The notes: generated from the sequence alone by a model not told the origin. A DNA stretch of 64,000 bases from JAKFWF01 sp031367505 (GCA_031367505.1 JANLPY010000629.1:1-64000), one strand, 5' to 3'. Shown: positions 17,566 through 27,170, counted from the first letter of the stretch. Numbers and translations are program-made.

Positions 17566-18699
17566 CTACTGGGTTTTCGCGACCGGAGCCGCAGCAGGGC
17601 CTGCCGCTGGTGCCGGCGTTGCAATCTTGGCGGGTTTCGGTTTGGCCTTCGCTGGCATTGCAGCAGCACCCGCTTGAACCGCTGCTGGCGTCGCCGCACC
17701 TTCGGCTCCGGCAGTTACCGCTGCTTTTGCCTTGACCCTCGCAACCTTGGCCTTCTCGCGGGCAGCGACGGTGCGCACGCGGGCGCGACCACCGCAACTC
17801 CAGGTGACGACGGATTGCCGGACGCTTGTCACGCCCTTGTCGCCGCCATCGTCGCGCAGCGTATCGAGGCTCGCGGTTCTTTGAAACAGGCCACGCCAAT
17901 CACGAGTTTGAAAGCCATGCTCCAGCAGGCTTTGCGCGCGGATCGTGCGGTCACGGCCGGAACTTTCGCCAAGCACGATCGCCATCAGCCGGCGACCGTC
18001 GCGGGTGGCGCTGGCGACGACGTTGTAGCCGCTGTCGCAGGTGAATCCGGTCTTGAGGCCGTCGGCGCCCGAATAGGTTTTCAGCAGGCCATTGTGGGTG
18101 CCAAGCCGGCGGCGGCCGATCTGCATGTCGGCCATCGACCAGAGGGATGCGAAATCAGGGAAGTCCTTGAGCACGGCGCGCGACAATTTGCCGAGATCCC
18201 GGGCGGTCGTCACTTGCTCGGGCGCGGGTAGTCCGTTCGGGTTGACGAAGACGGTGCGCGTCATGCCGAGCCGCTTGGCGGTAGCATTCATTTGGCCGAT
18301 GAATTCGGCTTCGGTGCCGCCAACCGCTTCGGCAAGCATGACGGCGACATCGTTGGCCGACTTGATGATCAGGGCCTTTAGCGCAAGTTCGACGGGCATG
18401 CTGGCGCCGACCGGTAATCCGACCTTGCTGGGCGGTTGAGCGTTAGCTGCCACGCTGACCGGGATCTTGCTCTCGAGCGTGATCTTGCCGGCCTTCAAAG
18501 CCTCGAATGTCAAATACGCCGTCATGATCTTGGTGAGCGAGGCTGGATGCCACAACACGTCGGCGTCCTCGGCGTACAGCACGGTGCCATCGCTCGTGTC
18601 GAACAACAAGGTTGGTCCTGCGATCGCGGGCAAGCTGATCGCCAGGCAAGTCGTTGCCCAGCACGCCAGGGCAGCAATCGGGTGTCGCAAATGCTTCAT
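17566..18699 (-). CDS. dacA: D-alanyl-D-alanine carboxypeptidase (PBP5/DacA family)
   Basis: This 377-residue periplasmic serine enzyme trims the terminal D-Ala from peptidoglycan stem peptides. The three active-site motifs are seen: SxxK in PASLTKIMTAY, SxN in KSANDVAVML and KTG in DGLKTGFTCD. A signal peptide (PIAALACWATTCLAISLPAIAG) follows the ATG at 18699, which has AAGGTCGAG upstream. The catalytic domain ends near residue 270, and the last ~70 residues are rich in Ala, Lys and Pro. That tail may be disordered and replaces the usual PBP5 C-terminal domain with its amphipathic helix. Confidence 0.93.
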   Translation of the reverse strand: MKHLRHPIAALACWATTCLAISLPAIAGPTLLFDTSDGTVLYAEDADVLWHPASLTKIMTAYLTFEALKAGKITLESKIPVSVAANAQPPSKVGLPVGASMPVELALKALIIKSANDVAVMLAEAVGGTEAEFIGQMNATAKRLGMTRTVFVNPNGLPAPEQVTTARDLGKLSRAVLKDFPDFASLWSMADMQIGRRRLGTHNGLLKTYSGADGLKTGFTCDSGYNVVASATRDGRRLMAIVLGESSGRDRTIRAQSLLEHGFQTRDWRGLFQRTASLDTLRDDGGDKGVTSVRQSVVTWSCGGRARVRTVAAREKAKVARVKAKAAVTAGAEGAATPAAVQAGAAAMPAKAKPKPAKIATPAPAAGPAAAPVAKTQ

Positions 18700-18789
18700 A
18701 TCTCGACCTTGATTTCCGATGCGATTGCGCGAGAACTCAGATCTTGGAACATGGGTCGGGTACCATATTCGCACAAGATCGAGCAACGA

Positions 18790-20133
18790 TTAGTGCGCAA
18801 CCGAGACCAGCGCGGCGGGCGCTTTGGCGGCGGCCTGCGACTTCGCAAGCTCGGTCTGTTCGCGACCCAGTTTGAGCGAGAGCCACAGCCACCAAACGGC
18901 GAGCGGCAGCGTCATCAACGCAATGGCTGGCATTGATAATGCAGCTTTCTTGGCGAAATCGTTGAACAACCATCCGCTAGCAGCGTCCCCGCCTCGGTAT
19001 ACGACCGTATCGATGAAGTTCTGGGCCTTATACTTGTCGTCCGGATCGACGACGGTATACAGCACCTTGAAGGCCGGGTTGGCGAACGCGAATGCAACCG
19101 CGCGTTCCAACACCACTACGCCTATGATCACCCACAAACTTGGCGAGATCGCGATGGCGATGAGGCCGATAATCACGGTCAGCGGCAATGCTGCGGCGGT
19201 GAGGCCAATGCCGAGCCTGTTCATCAGCGAACCGGTGAGAAAAATTTGCGCCAGGATCGTCAAAATACTGACGCTGAGATCAATACCGGCGAACAATTCC
19301 ACACGGGCGTCCTGATCGGCGATCGAGGCGCCGACAATCCGGTTCTGCTCAAAGTAGAAGTATGTCGAGATCAAATTCGCCAGCAATATCACCAGCGCGA
19401 TCTGGAACAGGTAAGGTGAGCGCCAGACGTTGGTTGCTCCAGCGACAATGTCCGCTAACTTTGGCGGCCCGGCGTCGGTGCTCGTGTCGCCTTGTTGTTT
19501 CATGCCACGCAGGGTCGCGACGCAGCCAAGCGCACCGATCAGCAAGGCTGCCGACACCAGCAGCAAGTTCGTCGCGCCGAGTGGTTTGACCAGCATTTTG
19601 GTGAGCAGTGGCCCGCAGAAGGCGCCCGCCGTCCCGCCCGCCGCGATCGCCCCGTAGAGCCGTTTGGCTTGTCCGCTCGACCACAGATCCGACATCAAGC
19701 TCCAAAACAGCGAGATGACGAACAGGTTGAATACGCTGACCCAAACGAAGAAAGCGCCAGCCAACCAGGTCGAGCCGACACCGGCAGTGAAGGCCACCCA
19801 AAAGATGATCAAGTTGGCGATGAAAAAGCCGTAGACGACTGGCACCACGGCGCTGCGTTTGAAGCGTGTTGCCACCCATCCGAAGATTGGGACGGCAGCG
19901 ATCATCACGAGGAATACGACAGTAAATAGCGTCTGCAAACCATCGCGGCCGACTTTGATGCCCATCTCCTCGCGGATCGGGCGCACGATGTAATAAGCCG
20001 CCAGAACGCAAAAGAAATAAACCGCCGAGATTACCAGCGGGCGCAGCTCGCCAGGCTCGGACAATATGGCCTTGCGGAGCCGCTCCGTGAGGCTGGCGCC
20101 GAGGGATGTATCGGTATTCGGCGAAACGCTCAT
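18790..20133 (-). CDS. MFS-type transporter related to ATP/ADP nucleotide carriers
   Basis: This ~447-residue protein has about twelve hydrophobic segments and the motif YYIVRPIREEMG near residue 47. This motif and the overall layout recall the NTP/NDP exchange transporter group within the major facilitator superfamily. Free-living Alphaproteobacteria carry such homologues of unknown substrate. The start at 20133 (MSVSPNTDTS) is chosen over an upstream frame; its ribosome site is weak. It overlaps the end of the FkbM methyltransferase gene on the same strand by under 20 bp if longer starts are used. Confidence 0.8.
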   Translation of the reverse strand: MSVSPNTDTSLGASLTERLRKAILSEPGELRPLVISAVYFFCVLAAYYIVRPIREEMGIKVGRDGLQTLFTVVFLVMIAAVPIFGWVATRFKRSAVVPVVYGFFIANLIIFWVAFTAGVGSTWLAGAFFVWVSVFNLFVISLFWSLMSDLWSSGQAKRLYGAIAAGGTAGAFCGPLLTKMLVKPLGATNLLLVSAALLIGALGCVATLRGMKQQGDTSTDAGPPKLADIVAGATNVWRSPYLFQIALVILLANLISTYFYFEQNRIVGASIADQDARVELFAGIDLSVSILTILAQIFLTGSLMNRLGIGLTAAALPLTVIIGLIAIAISPSLWVIIGVVVLERAVAFAFANPAFKVLYTVVDPDDKYKAQNFIDTVVYRGGDAASGWLFNDFAKKAALSMPAIALMTLPLAVWWLWLSLKLGREQTELAKSQAAAKAPAALVSVAH

Positions 20134-20149
20134 CGTGGGTTTCTGATCC

Positions 20150-20869
20150 TCAAGCCGGGTTGTGACGCAGACGCGTCTGGCCACGGCGGCGATAGAACAT
20201 GCGGCCGTAAACATCGCCTTTCAGGTCGGCGCGATAGTCGAGATAATCGAGGATCGGATCCCACGGACATTCCTCGTCGACGACCTTCTCGAAATCAGCG
20301 GCGGCGAGCGTTGCCTGCATCAGGTGGCGATTTTTGCGGTGCTGGAATTCCAGCAGCACGAGCGACGTCGCGCTCAAGTCGAGATGTGCCAGCACTTCCG
20401 CTTCGCCGCCCTCAATGTCGATCTTGACGATGTCGGTGGAGGCCAATTTCGCTGGATCAACGACATCGACTTCGAACGCCGGCTTCACGACGCCAGCCCG
20501 GAACGTGTCGGTCGCGTAGGAGGCGAGGCCCGCTTCGCCGTCGCCATCGTAGCGGCTGAAGAAGGGCTCGCGTGCCTTGGCGCCCGGGAACAAAGCGGCG
20601 TTATGACAGGTGACGGCAGGATGGCCCGCGGTGTTGCGCTTGAGGAACGCGAACGTGCCAGGGTTCGGCTCGTAGCAATTGATCGTGCTGCCGGGCCAGC
20701 GCATTTCCGCCCACAAGGCGAATGAGCCGATGTTGGCGCCGATGTCGAGGATCGACAGGCCGATGCCATCGTGGTGGCTCTCGTACTCGCCTTCCAGCAC
20801 ATAACGGACGGCCGATTCCATCTGCGGCGGACAATCGAGCGTGACGGGGATCGGCGAGATAATGCGCAT
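20150..20869 (-). CDS. FkbM family methyltransferase
   Basis: This 239-residue SAM-dependent methyltransferase has the SAM-binding motif LDIGANIGSFALW near residue 43, followed by CYEPNPGTFAFLKRN and the typical FkbM segment DIVKIDIEGGEAEVL near 170. FkbM members O-methylate sugars or polyketides; the acceptor here is unknown, perhaps a surface glycan. The start ATG at 20869 gives the usual family length. It lies upstream of the transporter gene on the same strand and diverges from the EamA transporter. Confidence 0.9.
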   Translation of the reverse strand: MRIISPIPVTLDCPPQMESAVRYVLEGEYESHHDGIGLSILDIGANIGSFALWAEMRWPGSTINCYEPNPGTFAFLKRNTAGHPAVTCHNAALFPGAKAREPFFSRYDGDGEAGLASYATDTFRAGVVKPAFEVDVVDPAKLASTDIVKIDIEGGEAEVLAHLDLSATSLVLLEFQHRKNRHLMQATLAAADFEKVVDEECPWDPILDYLDYRADLKGDVYGRMFYRRRGQTRLRHNPA

Positions 20870-21090
20870 GGGGTTGATGGACCATTGTGAGAGTTGCTGC
20901 CAACCACGTAGGGCAAGAGCCGATAGGCTGGCAAGGTGACCGGAAAAGGACGCACGGCTGCATAAGGGAAAGTCGGGGAAAATTCAGGCACCGTCACCGG
21001 TTTTCCGTGATTGCCTTGATACCCCGCCCATTCCAGGCTAGGGCCGCTCTCCGCATGCCCCGCACCTGGAACAGGACTTGCCCCCCGCAG

Positions 21091-21996
21091 ATGTTCGACC
21101 GAATGCAACGCACGCTTTATTCGTGGCCAAGTGTGCTGCTGACACTTTGTGCGTTATTCTGGGCGGGTAATACGGTTGCCGGGCGGCTGGCGATCGGCGA
21201 AGTCTCGCCGTTCATGCTGGTTTGCCTGCGGTGGCTGTTTGTGATCTGCGTACTCTGGCCGATCTATGGCCGTGACGTGCGCGCGCACTGGGGCGAGATC
21301 TGGCCGCGACGCTGGCGCATCGTGCTGATGGCAACGCTCGGGTTCACCGGGTTCAACGCGCTGTTCTATGTCGGCGCGCAATACACCACCGCGATCAACA
21401 TCGGCATTCTGCAGGGCAGCATCCCGATCTTCGTTTTGGCGGGCGCCTTTCTTGCGCATGGCACGCGCGCCTCGTGGCTGCAGATGGCCGGCGTGTTGAT
21501 CACCGCGATTGGGGTCGTGGTGGTGGCAACACACGGCGCACCATTGTCATTGATGGAGATCGCATCGAACAAGGGCGACGTGGCAATGCTCGCGGCCTGC
21601 GTGTTGTACTCGTTCTATACGGTCGCGCTGCGCGACCGTCCGCAGATGCCGGGTGCGGCATTCTTTACATTGCTCGCGGTGATCGCGGCGATCACGTCGT
21701 TGCCGCTGTTGGCCTACGAAGCAATGACCACCGGTCTCACCTGGCCCACGCCGAAAGGATGGCTGATCACCGCCTGGGTGGCGATCTTCCCGAGCTGCCT
21801 ATCGCAATTGTTTTATCTCCGCGGCGTCGATCTGATCGGCCCCGGACGCGCCGGCGTGTTCGTCAATCTCGTGCCGGTATTCGCGGCGGTGTTAGCCGTG
21901 GTGCTGATCAACGAGCCGTTCGCGCCATATCACGCGGTGGCATTGGTGCTGGTGATCGGTGGCATCTGGCTCGCCCAGCAGAAGCGGCCCGCCTAG
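21091..21996 (+). CDS. EamA/DMT-family transporter (RhaT/YdcZ-like)
   Basis: This 301-residue protein has ten hydrophobic helices and two EamA repeats. Telling segments are LCALFWAGNTVAGRLA at the first helix and GPGRAGVFVNLVPVFAAVLAV in the second half. It is a probable inner-membrane drug/metabolite exporter of unknown substrate. The ATG at 21091 fits the helix pattern; the longer frame from 20887 reads through the upstream region. It converges with trmL, four bases of overlap. Confidence 0.9.
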   Translation: MFDRMQRTLYSWPSVLLTLCALFWAGNTVAGRLAIGEVSPFMLVCLRWLFVICVLWPIYGRDVRAHWGEIWPRRWRIVLMATLGFTGFNALFYVGAQYTTAINIGILQGSIPIFVLAGAFLAHGTRASWLQMAGVLITAIGVVVVATHGAPLSLMEIASNKGDVAMLAACVLYSFYTVALRDRPQMPGAAFFTLLAVIAAITSLPLLAYEAMTTGLTWPTPKGWLITAWVAIFPSCLSQLFYLRGVDLIGPGRAGVFVNLVPVFAAVLAVVLINEPFAPYHAVALVLVIGGIWLAQQKRPA

Positions 21997-22451
21997 TCTC
22001 GTCGCGTCTGCCGCAGCGCTTCGCCGGTCACCATCGCCGCGGCAACCGCAATGTTGAGTGAACGCAAACCGCTGCGCATTGGAATGCAGATGCGCGCATC
22101 GGCGCTCTCGTGCACGGCATCGGGAACGCCCGCGCTCTCGCGGCCGAGTAATAAAATGTCGGTCTCAGCAAAAGTGAAGTCGAGGTAGCGGGTCGCAGCT
22201 CTTGACGACAAAAGAACGATGCGAGGCGGGGGCGATGCAACTCGGGTCGCCGATCGAAATTCCTCCCAACTGACGTGACGGGTGAGATCGACCAAGGCTA
22301 GATAATCGAGCGCTGCTCGCCGCAATGACCGGTCCGACATGTCGAATCCGGTTGGGCCGATGACGTCGACCGGCACATCCAGGCAGGCCGCCATCCGAAG
22401 AATCGTGCCGGTGTTCTGCGGGATATCTGGCTGATAAAGAGCAATTCGCAT
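21993..22451 (-). CDS. trmL: tRNA (cytidine(34)-2'-O)-methyltransferase
   Basis: This 152-residue SPOUT-fold methyltransferase 2'-O-methylates the wobble nucleotide of certain leucine tRNAs. Signature segments are MRIALYQPDIPQNTG at the start, GRESAGVPDAVH, and the knot region IPMRSGLRSLNIAVAAAM. The length matches TrmL/YibK. It is divergent from petA, with a perfect dyad element in the intergenic region. It acts in the cytosol, probably as a dimer. Confidence 0.95.
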   Translation of the reverse strand: MRIALYQPDIPQNTGTILRMAACLDVPVDVIGPTGFDMSDRSLRRAALDYLALVDLTRHVSWEEFRSATRVASPPPRIVLLSSRAATRYLDFTFAETDILLLGRESAGVPDAVHESADARICIPMRSGLRSLNIAVAAAMVTGEALRQTRRD

Positions 22452-22517
22452 GATATCGTGAGCGTAGCCGTTTGGCCGCCGAATGGTGCCTGCGCCAAAT
22501 TGCCTCTCGGGGTTGAA

Positions 22518-22536
22518 CTCTCAAGTGCCTTGAGAG
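22518..22536. promoter_or_regulatory. Perfect dyad in the trmL-petA intergenic region
   Basis: CTCTCAAG, three bases, then CTTGAGAG forms a perfect 8+8 bp inverted repeat about 147 bases upstream of the petA start. It could be an operator for petABC or trmL, or a hairpin in an RNA leader. It does not match the FNR (TTGAT-N4-ATCAA) consensus. Confidence 0.35.
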
Positions 22537-22682
22537 CGGGGGCAAAGGGTGTCAGAAGTGCCGCGCGTCGAAGCGTGCTCGTGCGAGCGCGTGGGCACTC
22601 GTGTTTGATACCTCAAAAGAAATTATTCGTTCGCGGCCGGTTTTCGACAGGCCCAACGACCGAATGGCACTAGGAGACACCC

Positions 22683-23255
22683 GTGGCATCCCACGCCGAA
22701 GAACCAACTCGCCGAGATTTCCTGACGCTCGCCGGTGGCGCGTTCGCAGCCGTCGGCGGTGCGATGTCGCTGTGGCCGTTCATCCATCAGATGAACCCGG
22801 ACGCCAGCACGCAGGCCCTGGCCTCGATCGAAGTCGATCTGAAGCCGGTCAAAGAGGGTCAGGCGATCACGGTGCTATGGCGCGGCAAGCCGGTGTTTGT
22901 GCGTAATCGCACGAAGGCCGAGATCGAGCAGGCCGCCAAGGTACCGTTGACGGACCTCAAGGACGACGCCGCGCGCAATGATGCCCTACCCGAAAAGACG
23001 CCGGCCCTCGATCCGAACCGCGTCAAGAAAGGCCACGAGAACTGGCTGGTGCTCGTTGGCATTTGCACCCACTTGGGTTGCGTGCCGAAGGGGCAGAATT
23101 TGACCGACACCAAGGGCGATTTCGGCGGCTGGTTCTGCCCGTGCCACGGCTCGCATTACGATATCTCGGGCCGCGTCCGTAAAGGTCCTGCCCCCCGCAA
23201 TCTCGAAGTGCCGCCCTACGAGTTCGTCGGCGATAGCAAAATCAAGATCGGCTGA
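22683..23255 (+). CDS. petA: Ubiquinol-cytochrome c reductase, Rieske iron-sulfur subunit
   Basis: This 190-residue subunit of the cytochrome bc1 complex moves electrons from ubiquinol to cytochrome c1. The N-terminus has a twin-arginine motif (TRRDFLTLAGG) and a single helix, as expected for Tat export and membrane anchoring. The 2Fe-2S ligands are in CTHLGCVPKG and CPCHGSHYD. The start is GTG at 22683, with AGGAGA six bases upstream. It is the first gene of petABC, 12 bases before petB. Confidence 0.97.
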   Translation: MASHAEEPTRRDFLTLAGGAFAAVGGAMSLWPFIHQMNPDASTQALASIEVDLKPVKEGQAITVLWRGKPVFVRNRTKAEIEQAAKVPLTDLKDDAARNDALPEKTPALDPNRVKKGHENWLVLVGICTHLGCVPKGQNLTDTKGDFGGWFCPCHGSHYDISGRVRKGPAPRNLEVPPYEFVGDSKIKIG

Positions 23256-23267
23256 GGAACGCACCCA

Positions 23268-24548
23268 ATGTCAGATCATCCCTCGTCATTTGTCCCGAAG
23301 TCGCGTTTCGCCAAGTTCATGGACGATCGATTGCCGATCGCGCGCATGATGCACGGCCAGTTCGTCGACTTCCCGACGCCACGCAATCTCAACTACATGT
23401 GGACGTTCGGTGGGATTCTGACATTTTGCCTGATCGTGCAGATCGTTACCGGCATCGTACTCGCGATGCACTACATCCCGAGCGCGAAGGATGCCTTCGA
23501 TTCGGTCGAAGCCATTCGCCGCGACGTGAATTTCGGCTGGCTGATGCGCAACCTGCACGCGGTTGGCGCCTCGATGTTCTTCCTCGCGGTCTACCTGCAT
23601 ATCTTCCGCGGTCTGTATTACGGATCATACAAGGCGCCACGTGAAGTCCTCTGGATCCTCGGCGTGTTCATCTATCTCGCGATGATGGCAACGGCGTTCC
23701 TCGGGTACACGCTGCCATGGGGCCAGATGAGCTTCTGGGGCGCGACCGTCATCACCAACTTTTTCTCGGCAATCCCGGTCGTCGGCACCACCGTGGTGCA
23801 ATGGCTGTGGGGCGGTTATGCAGTGTCCGGCGTGACGCTCAATCGCTTCTTCTCCCTGCACTACCTGTTGCCGTTCGTGATCGCGGGCCTCGTCGCCTTG
23901 CACATCTGGGCTTTGCACGTAGCGGGGCAAAACAATCCGACCGGCCTCGACGTCAAGAGCAAAGCCGACACATTGCCGATGACGCCGTATGCTGTCGCCA
24001 AGGACATTTTCGCGCTTGCCGTGTTTGCGACCCTGTTTGCCTGGTTCGTGTTCTTCGCGCCCGACTATCTCGGCCACGCGGACAACTATAACGAAGCAAA
24101 TCCGATGGTCACGCCGCCGCATATCGTGCCGGAGTGGTACTTCCTGCCGTTCTACGCGATCCTGCGTGCCGTGCCATCGAAGCTTGGCGGCGTGTTGTTG
24201 ATGTTTGCCGCCGTCGCGATCCTGGCCTTCGTCTCGTGGCTCGATACCAGCCGCGTTCGCTCGACCAAGTACCGTCCGACGTATCGTTGGTTCTTTTGGC
24301 TGTTCGTCTTCACCTGTATCGCGCTCGGGTACCTCGGCGCGAAGCCAGCTGAGGGGCAGTACATCCTCTGGGCACGCATCTTCACCGCTTATTACTTCAT
24401 CCACTTCCTGCTGGTGATGCCAATCGTCGGCCTCATCGAGACGCCGAAGAAGCTGCCGCGTTCGATCGCCGAGTCGGTGCTCGGTGGTTCGCATGGCGGA
24501 GGCGCCGGTGTTATGACCGGAGCCGCAGCCGCGCCTGAAAAGCGCTGA
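23268..24548 (+). CDS. petB: Cytochrome b subunit of the bc1 complex
   Basis: This 426-residue membrane protein carries hemes bL and bH and the two quinone sites of complex III. Helix B and D His ligands are seen in RNLHAVGASMFFLAVYLHIFRG-type context and in FFSLHYLLPFVIAGLVALHIW. The Qo-site PEWYFLPFYAILR motif is present. It ends with a short Gly/Ala-rich tail rather than a fused cytochrome c1. GAGGA precedes the ATG. It lies between petA and petC. Confidence 0.97.
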   Translation: MSDHPSSFVPKSRFAKFMDDRLPIARMMHGQFVDFPTPRNLNYMWTFGGILTFCLIVQIVTGIVLAMHYIPSAKDAFDSVEAIRRDVNFGWLMRNLHAVGASMFFLAVYLHIFRGLYYGSYKAPREVLWILGVFIYLAMMATAFLGYTLPWGQMSFWGATVITNFFSAIPVVGTTVVQWLWGGYAVSGVTLNRFFSLHYLLPFVIAGLVALHIWALHVAGQNNPTGLDVKSKADTLPMTPYAVAKDIFALAVFATLFAWFVFFAPDYLGHADNYNEANPMVTPPHIVPEWYFLPFYAILRAVPSKLGGVLLMFAAVAILAFVSWLDTSRVRSTKYRPTYRWFFWLFVFTCIALGYLGAKPAEGQYILWARIFTAYYFIHFLLVMPIVGLIETPKKLPRSIAESVLGGSHGGGAGVMTGAAAAPEKR

Positions 24549-24582
24549 TTGGGGCTAAGATAAAGACATGCACGGCAGGACC

Positions 24583-25587
24583 ATGAACATGAGAACGTAT
24601 CTCACCCGCACGTTTTATCTGGCCATCGGAGCCGGCATCGCTTTGGCGGCATCGGCGCCGGCTTTTGCCGCTGGCGATGGCCCTCAAATAGAGCGCAACA
24701 AGTGGAGCTTCGGTGGCCTGTTCGGTCAGTTCGACGACGCACAGTTGCAGCGCGGCTTCCAGGTTTATCAGGAGGTTTGTACCTCTTGCCACGGTTTGAA
24801 GCGCGTTTCGTTTCGCAACCTGGCGCAGCCTGGCGGCCCCCAGTTCCCGGAGGATAGCGTCAAGGCGCTGGCCGCTGCCTGGCCGAACCAAATTCACGAT
24901 GGCCCCAACGACAACGGCGAAATTGCCGACAAGAAGGGCAATCTGATCAAGCGGCCGGCCAAGTTGTCGGATCCGATCCTTGGACCTTATGACAATGACA
25001 ACCAGGCACGTGCAGCGCAAAACGGTGCACTGCCGCCTGACCTATCGCTGATGGCGCGCGCTCGTAACGTCGATTATACTGGCTCGATTGCCTATCATCC
25101 GATCTCGATGTTGAAAGATATCGCGACTGGATATCAAGAAGGTGGCGCCGACTATATCTACGCTATGTTGACAGGCTATGCTGAAAAGCCGCCGGCTTAC
25201 GCGCGGGATAAATCGGGTCACTTGGCGTTAGTCGCCGACGTGAAGGACGAAAAGGCTGTTGAGCGTTGCGCGACAGTTGCTGTAGGTGAAGCCGGTGCGC
25301 CCGACGTCTGTAGCAAGCTCCAGGACGGCATGTACTTCAACAAGTACTTCCCAGGCGGACAGATTGCGATGCCGGCACCGCCGCTACCGGTGAAGTACCA
25401 GGCGACCGCCGGTGTCACCGCAACAGTCGAACAGAATGCGAAAGATCTTTCAGCATTCCTATCGTGGACGGCCGATCCGAAGCTGTCCGAACGTAAGCGG
25501 ATCGGTTGGCAGGTGCTGCTGTATCTCGTGATCACCAGTCTTCTGCTTTATGTCGCCAAGAAGCGGGTCTGGAAGAACGCGCACTAG
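24583..25587 (+). CDS. petC: Cytochrome c1
   Basis: This ~334-residue heme protein completes the bc1 complex. A signal sequence (TFYLAIGAGIALAASAPAFA) precedes the mature domain, the heme-binding motif is CTSCH (EVCTSCHGLKRV), and a C-terminal anchor helix is IGWQVLLYLVITSLLLYVA. The axial Met is likely in the GGQIAMPAPPL segment. Alternative starts at 24568 and 24589 exist; 24583 is a compromise. It is the last gene of petABC, and no terminator with a T-run is seen after it. Confidence 0.95.
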   Translation: MNMRTYLTRTFYLAIGAGIALAASAPAFAAGDGPQIERNKWSFGGLFGQFDDAQLQRGFQVYQEVCTSCHGLKRVSFRNLAQPGGPQFPEDSVKALAAAWPNQIHDGPNDNGEIADKKGNLIKRPAKLSDPILGPYDNDNQARAAQNGALPPDLSLMARARNVDYTGSIAYHPISMLKDIATGYQEGGADYIYAMLTGYAEKPPAYARDKSGHLALVADVKDEKAVERCATVAVGEAGAPDVCSKLQDGMYFNKYFPGGQIAMPAPPLPVKYQATAGVTATVEQNAKDLSAFLSWTADPKLSERKRIGWQVLLYLVITSLLLYVAKKRVWKNAH

Positions 25588-25681
25588 TTTCACGGGTGCC
25601 GTTCGGCTGCGCTGTACGCAGTCGGCCGGATGGCGCGGTGAACGTACAATTGCCAACTGCGGGCAGTTTAGTCATTTGTGG

Positions 25682-26047
25682 TCAAACGAAAATGAGCACC
25701 GCGATCCAGAAGGCCGCATAGGCGCAATATTTGGCGTTGCGGCGGTTGGCGATAACCCAGGCAATCGCCCGTCGCGGCATGTCGGACCACGATAACCGCG
25801 CCAGCTCGGCCAGGACTAGTCCGGCTGCGAGACCGATCCCGAAGGATATGTAGTCGATCCCCATCGCCGACCGGGAGCTCAGCCCGTTGGCGGTCATGGC
25901 TCCGCTGCGTGGGGCGCTAGGGCTGCCGATAATTCCTGAGACGACAAATGCCGCAACACCGGCGAGCAGCAGGCCGCACGCCATCAGTCCTAGAAACTGC
26001 AGGGTCTGTCGCATCGGTGCGGCTCGGCGGTCGTCTGGGTTCATCAT
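25682..26047 (-). CDS. Small membrane protein of unknown function
   Basis: This 121-residue protein has three hydrophobic segments, near residues 15-40 (FLGLMACGLLLAGVAAFVVS), 66-85 and 103-121. The family is not recognised. The ATG at 26047 begins MMNPDD. It lies between petC and the EamA transporter with no clear operon partner. Composition is consistent with a real gene. Confidence 0.55.
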   Translation of the reverse strand: MMNPDDRRAAPMRQTLQFLGLMACGLLLAGVAAFVVSGIIGSPSAPRSGAMTANGLSSRSAMGIDYISFGIGLAAGLVLAELARLSWSDMPRRAIAWVIANRRNAKYCAYAAFWIAVLIFV

Positions 26048-26110
26048 CTGAACGACGGTAGACGAGCGTGATTAACGCCGCGTTGACGATTGCCTCGGGA
26101 TGATCCGAAA

Positions 26111-27049
26111 TTATGCCAATTGAATTTTCGGTTTAAGTTGTTTGAACGATGCCCACATCTTGCTGCCGGCCGAAGTGACGATGACGCCGGCGATAACTAT
26201 GCCGATGCCGGTCAGTCGCGTCGGCGATAGCCCTTCGCCCAGCAGTATGGCTCCCATGACGGCTGCCAATCCGGGGGCAAGCGCCTGGATCACGGCTGCG
26301 GTCGAGATCCCGACTTTTCGAACGGCGACGAAGAACAGCAGCGTCGCGCCATAAGCCACCAGCACGCCGTGATAGATCAGCTGCAGAAGTGTCTCGGAGA
26401 TCGGCCCCGAAAAATTAGGCGCCGGTTGCAACAACAAATAGAGCGGCAGAAAAATCGGCGACCAAAGCGCCAGAGCATTAGTCAGCTGCAGTGGATCAAT
26501 CTTCCACAACCGGACGTAATAAGTCAGCAGTGCCCAACCCAGTGCCGCAATCGAGAAGATCGCGAGGCCAAGGGGTGAGAATGAAAAACCAGACGCCATG
26601 TCGGTTGAGAAAACGGCGAGGCCGAGGATCGCCAACGATGCGCCGATCACAGGTGCCGTGCCAGGTCGCGTTCCAAGCAGCAGAAGGGGCACGCCGAGGC
26701 TGAAGACCTGCATCAAGCCGGTGATGATCAGCGCGCCGGCACCTGCCGTTGCATGTGCGTAGCCACCGATGACGAACACATGATAGGGCGGTCCTGCTAG
26801 CAGCAGCAGCACGCCGAGCCGGAACCACGAAATGTCGAGCCGCACCCGGTCGCGGAACATCATGAGCGCTACCAGCGCAATCGGAAAGCAGCCGATGTAA
26901 CGAAGCAGCGCCAAATCCATCGGATCGAGTTTTTGCGACACCAAATGCCGCGATACGACGGATCCGCCACCCCACAACAGGGCGGCGGCTAATCCCGCGA
27001 GCATGCCGAGGGCCAGCCGCGTTCGGGCAGATGCGAGGAGTGCTGACAT
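26111..27049 (-). CDS. EamA/DMT-family transporter
   Basis: This 312-residue inner-membrane protein has ten hydrophobic helices and two EamA halves. Telling segments are AALLWGGGSVVSRHLV in helix one and PGLAAVMGAILLGEGLSPTR in the second half. The substrate is unknown. The ATG at 27049 is preferred over the longer frame from 27145, which runs through a perfect hairpin. It lies downstream of the repeat-bearing precursor-like gene on the same strand and might be an exporter for its product, but there is no direct evidence. Confidence 0.85.
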   Translation of the reverse strand: MSALLASARTRLALGMLAGLAAALLWGGGSVVSRHLVSQKLDPMDLALLRYIGCFPIALVALMMFRDRVRLDISWFRLGVLLLLAGPPYHVFVIGGYAHATAGAGALIITGLMQVFSLGVPLLLLGTRPGTAPVIGASLAILGLAVFSTDMASGFSFSPLGLAIFSIAALGWALLTYYVRLWKIDPLQLTNALALWSPIFLPLYLLLQPAPNFSGPISETLLQLIYHGVLVAYGATLLFFVAVRKVGISTAAVIQALAPGLAAVMGAILLGEGLSPTRLTGIGIVIAGVIVTSAGSKMWASFKQLKPKIQLA

Positions 27050-27111
27050 AGGGACAATCCCAATCAAGATGGAAGCAGCGCAGGCACGCTGTTGGAGCAA
27101 GGTTAGACGCA

Positions 27112-27141
27112 GCGTCGCAGGCTCAATGTAACCTGCGACGC
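27112..27141. terminator. 10-bp perfect hairpin downstream of the repeat protein gene
   Basis: GCGTCGCAGG at 27112-27121 pairs perfectly with CCTGCGACGC at 27132-27141 across a 10-base loop. It lies 30-60 bases after the stop of the repeat protein and 63 bases before the EamA transporter start on the minus strand. There is no T-run after it, so it may be a Rho-assisted terminator, an RNA-stabilising hairpin, or an operator of the transporter. Confidence 0.4.
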
Positions 27142-27170
27142 GCAATGTTTAGGTCGGGAAAGCGCCGAGT

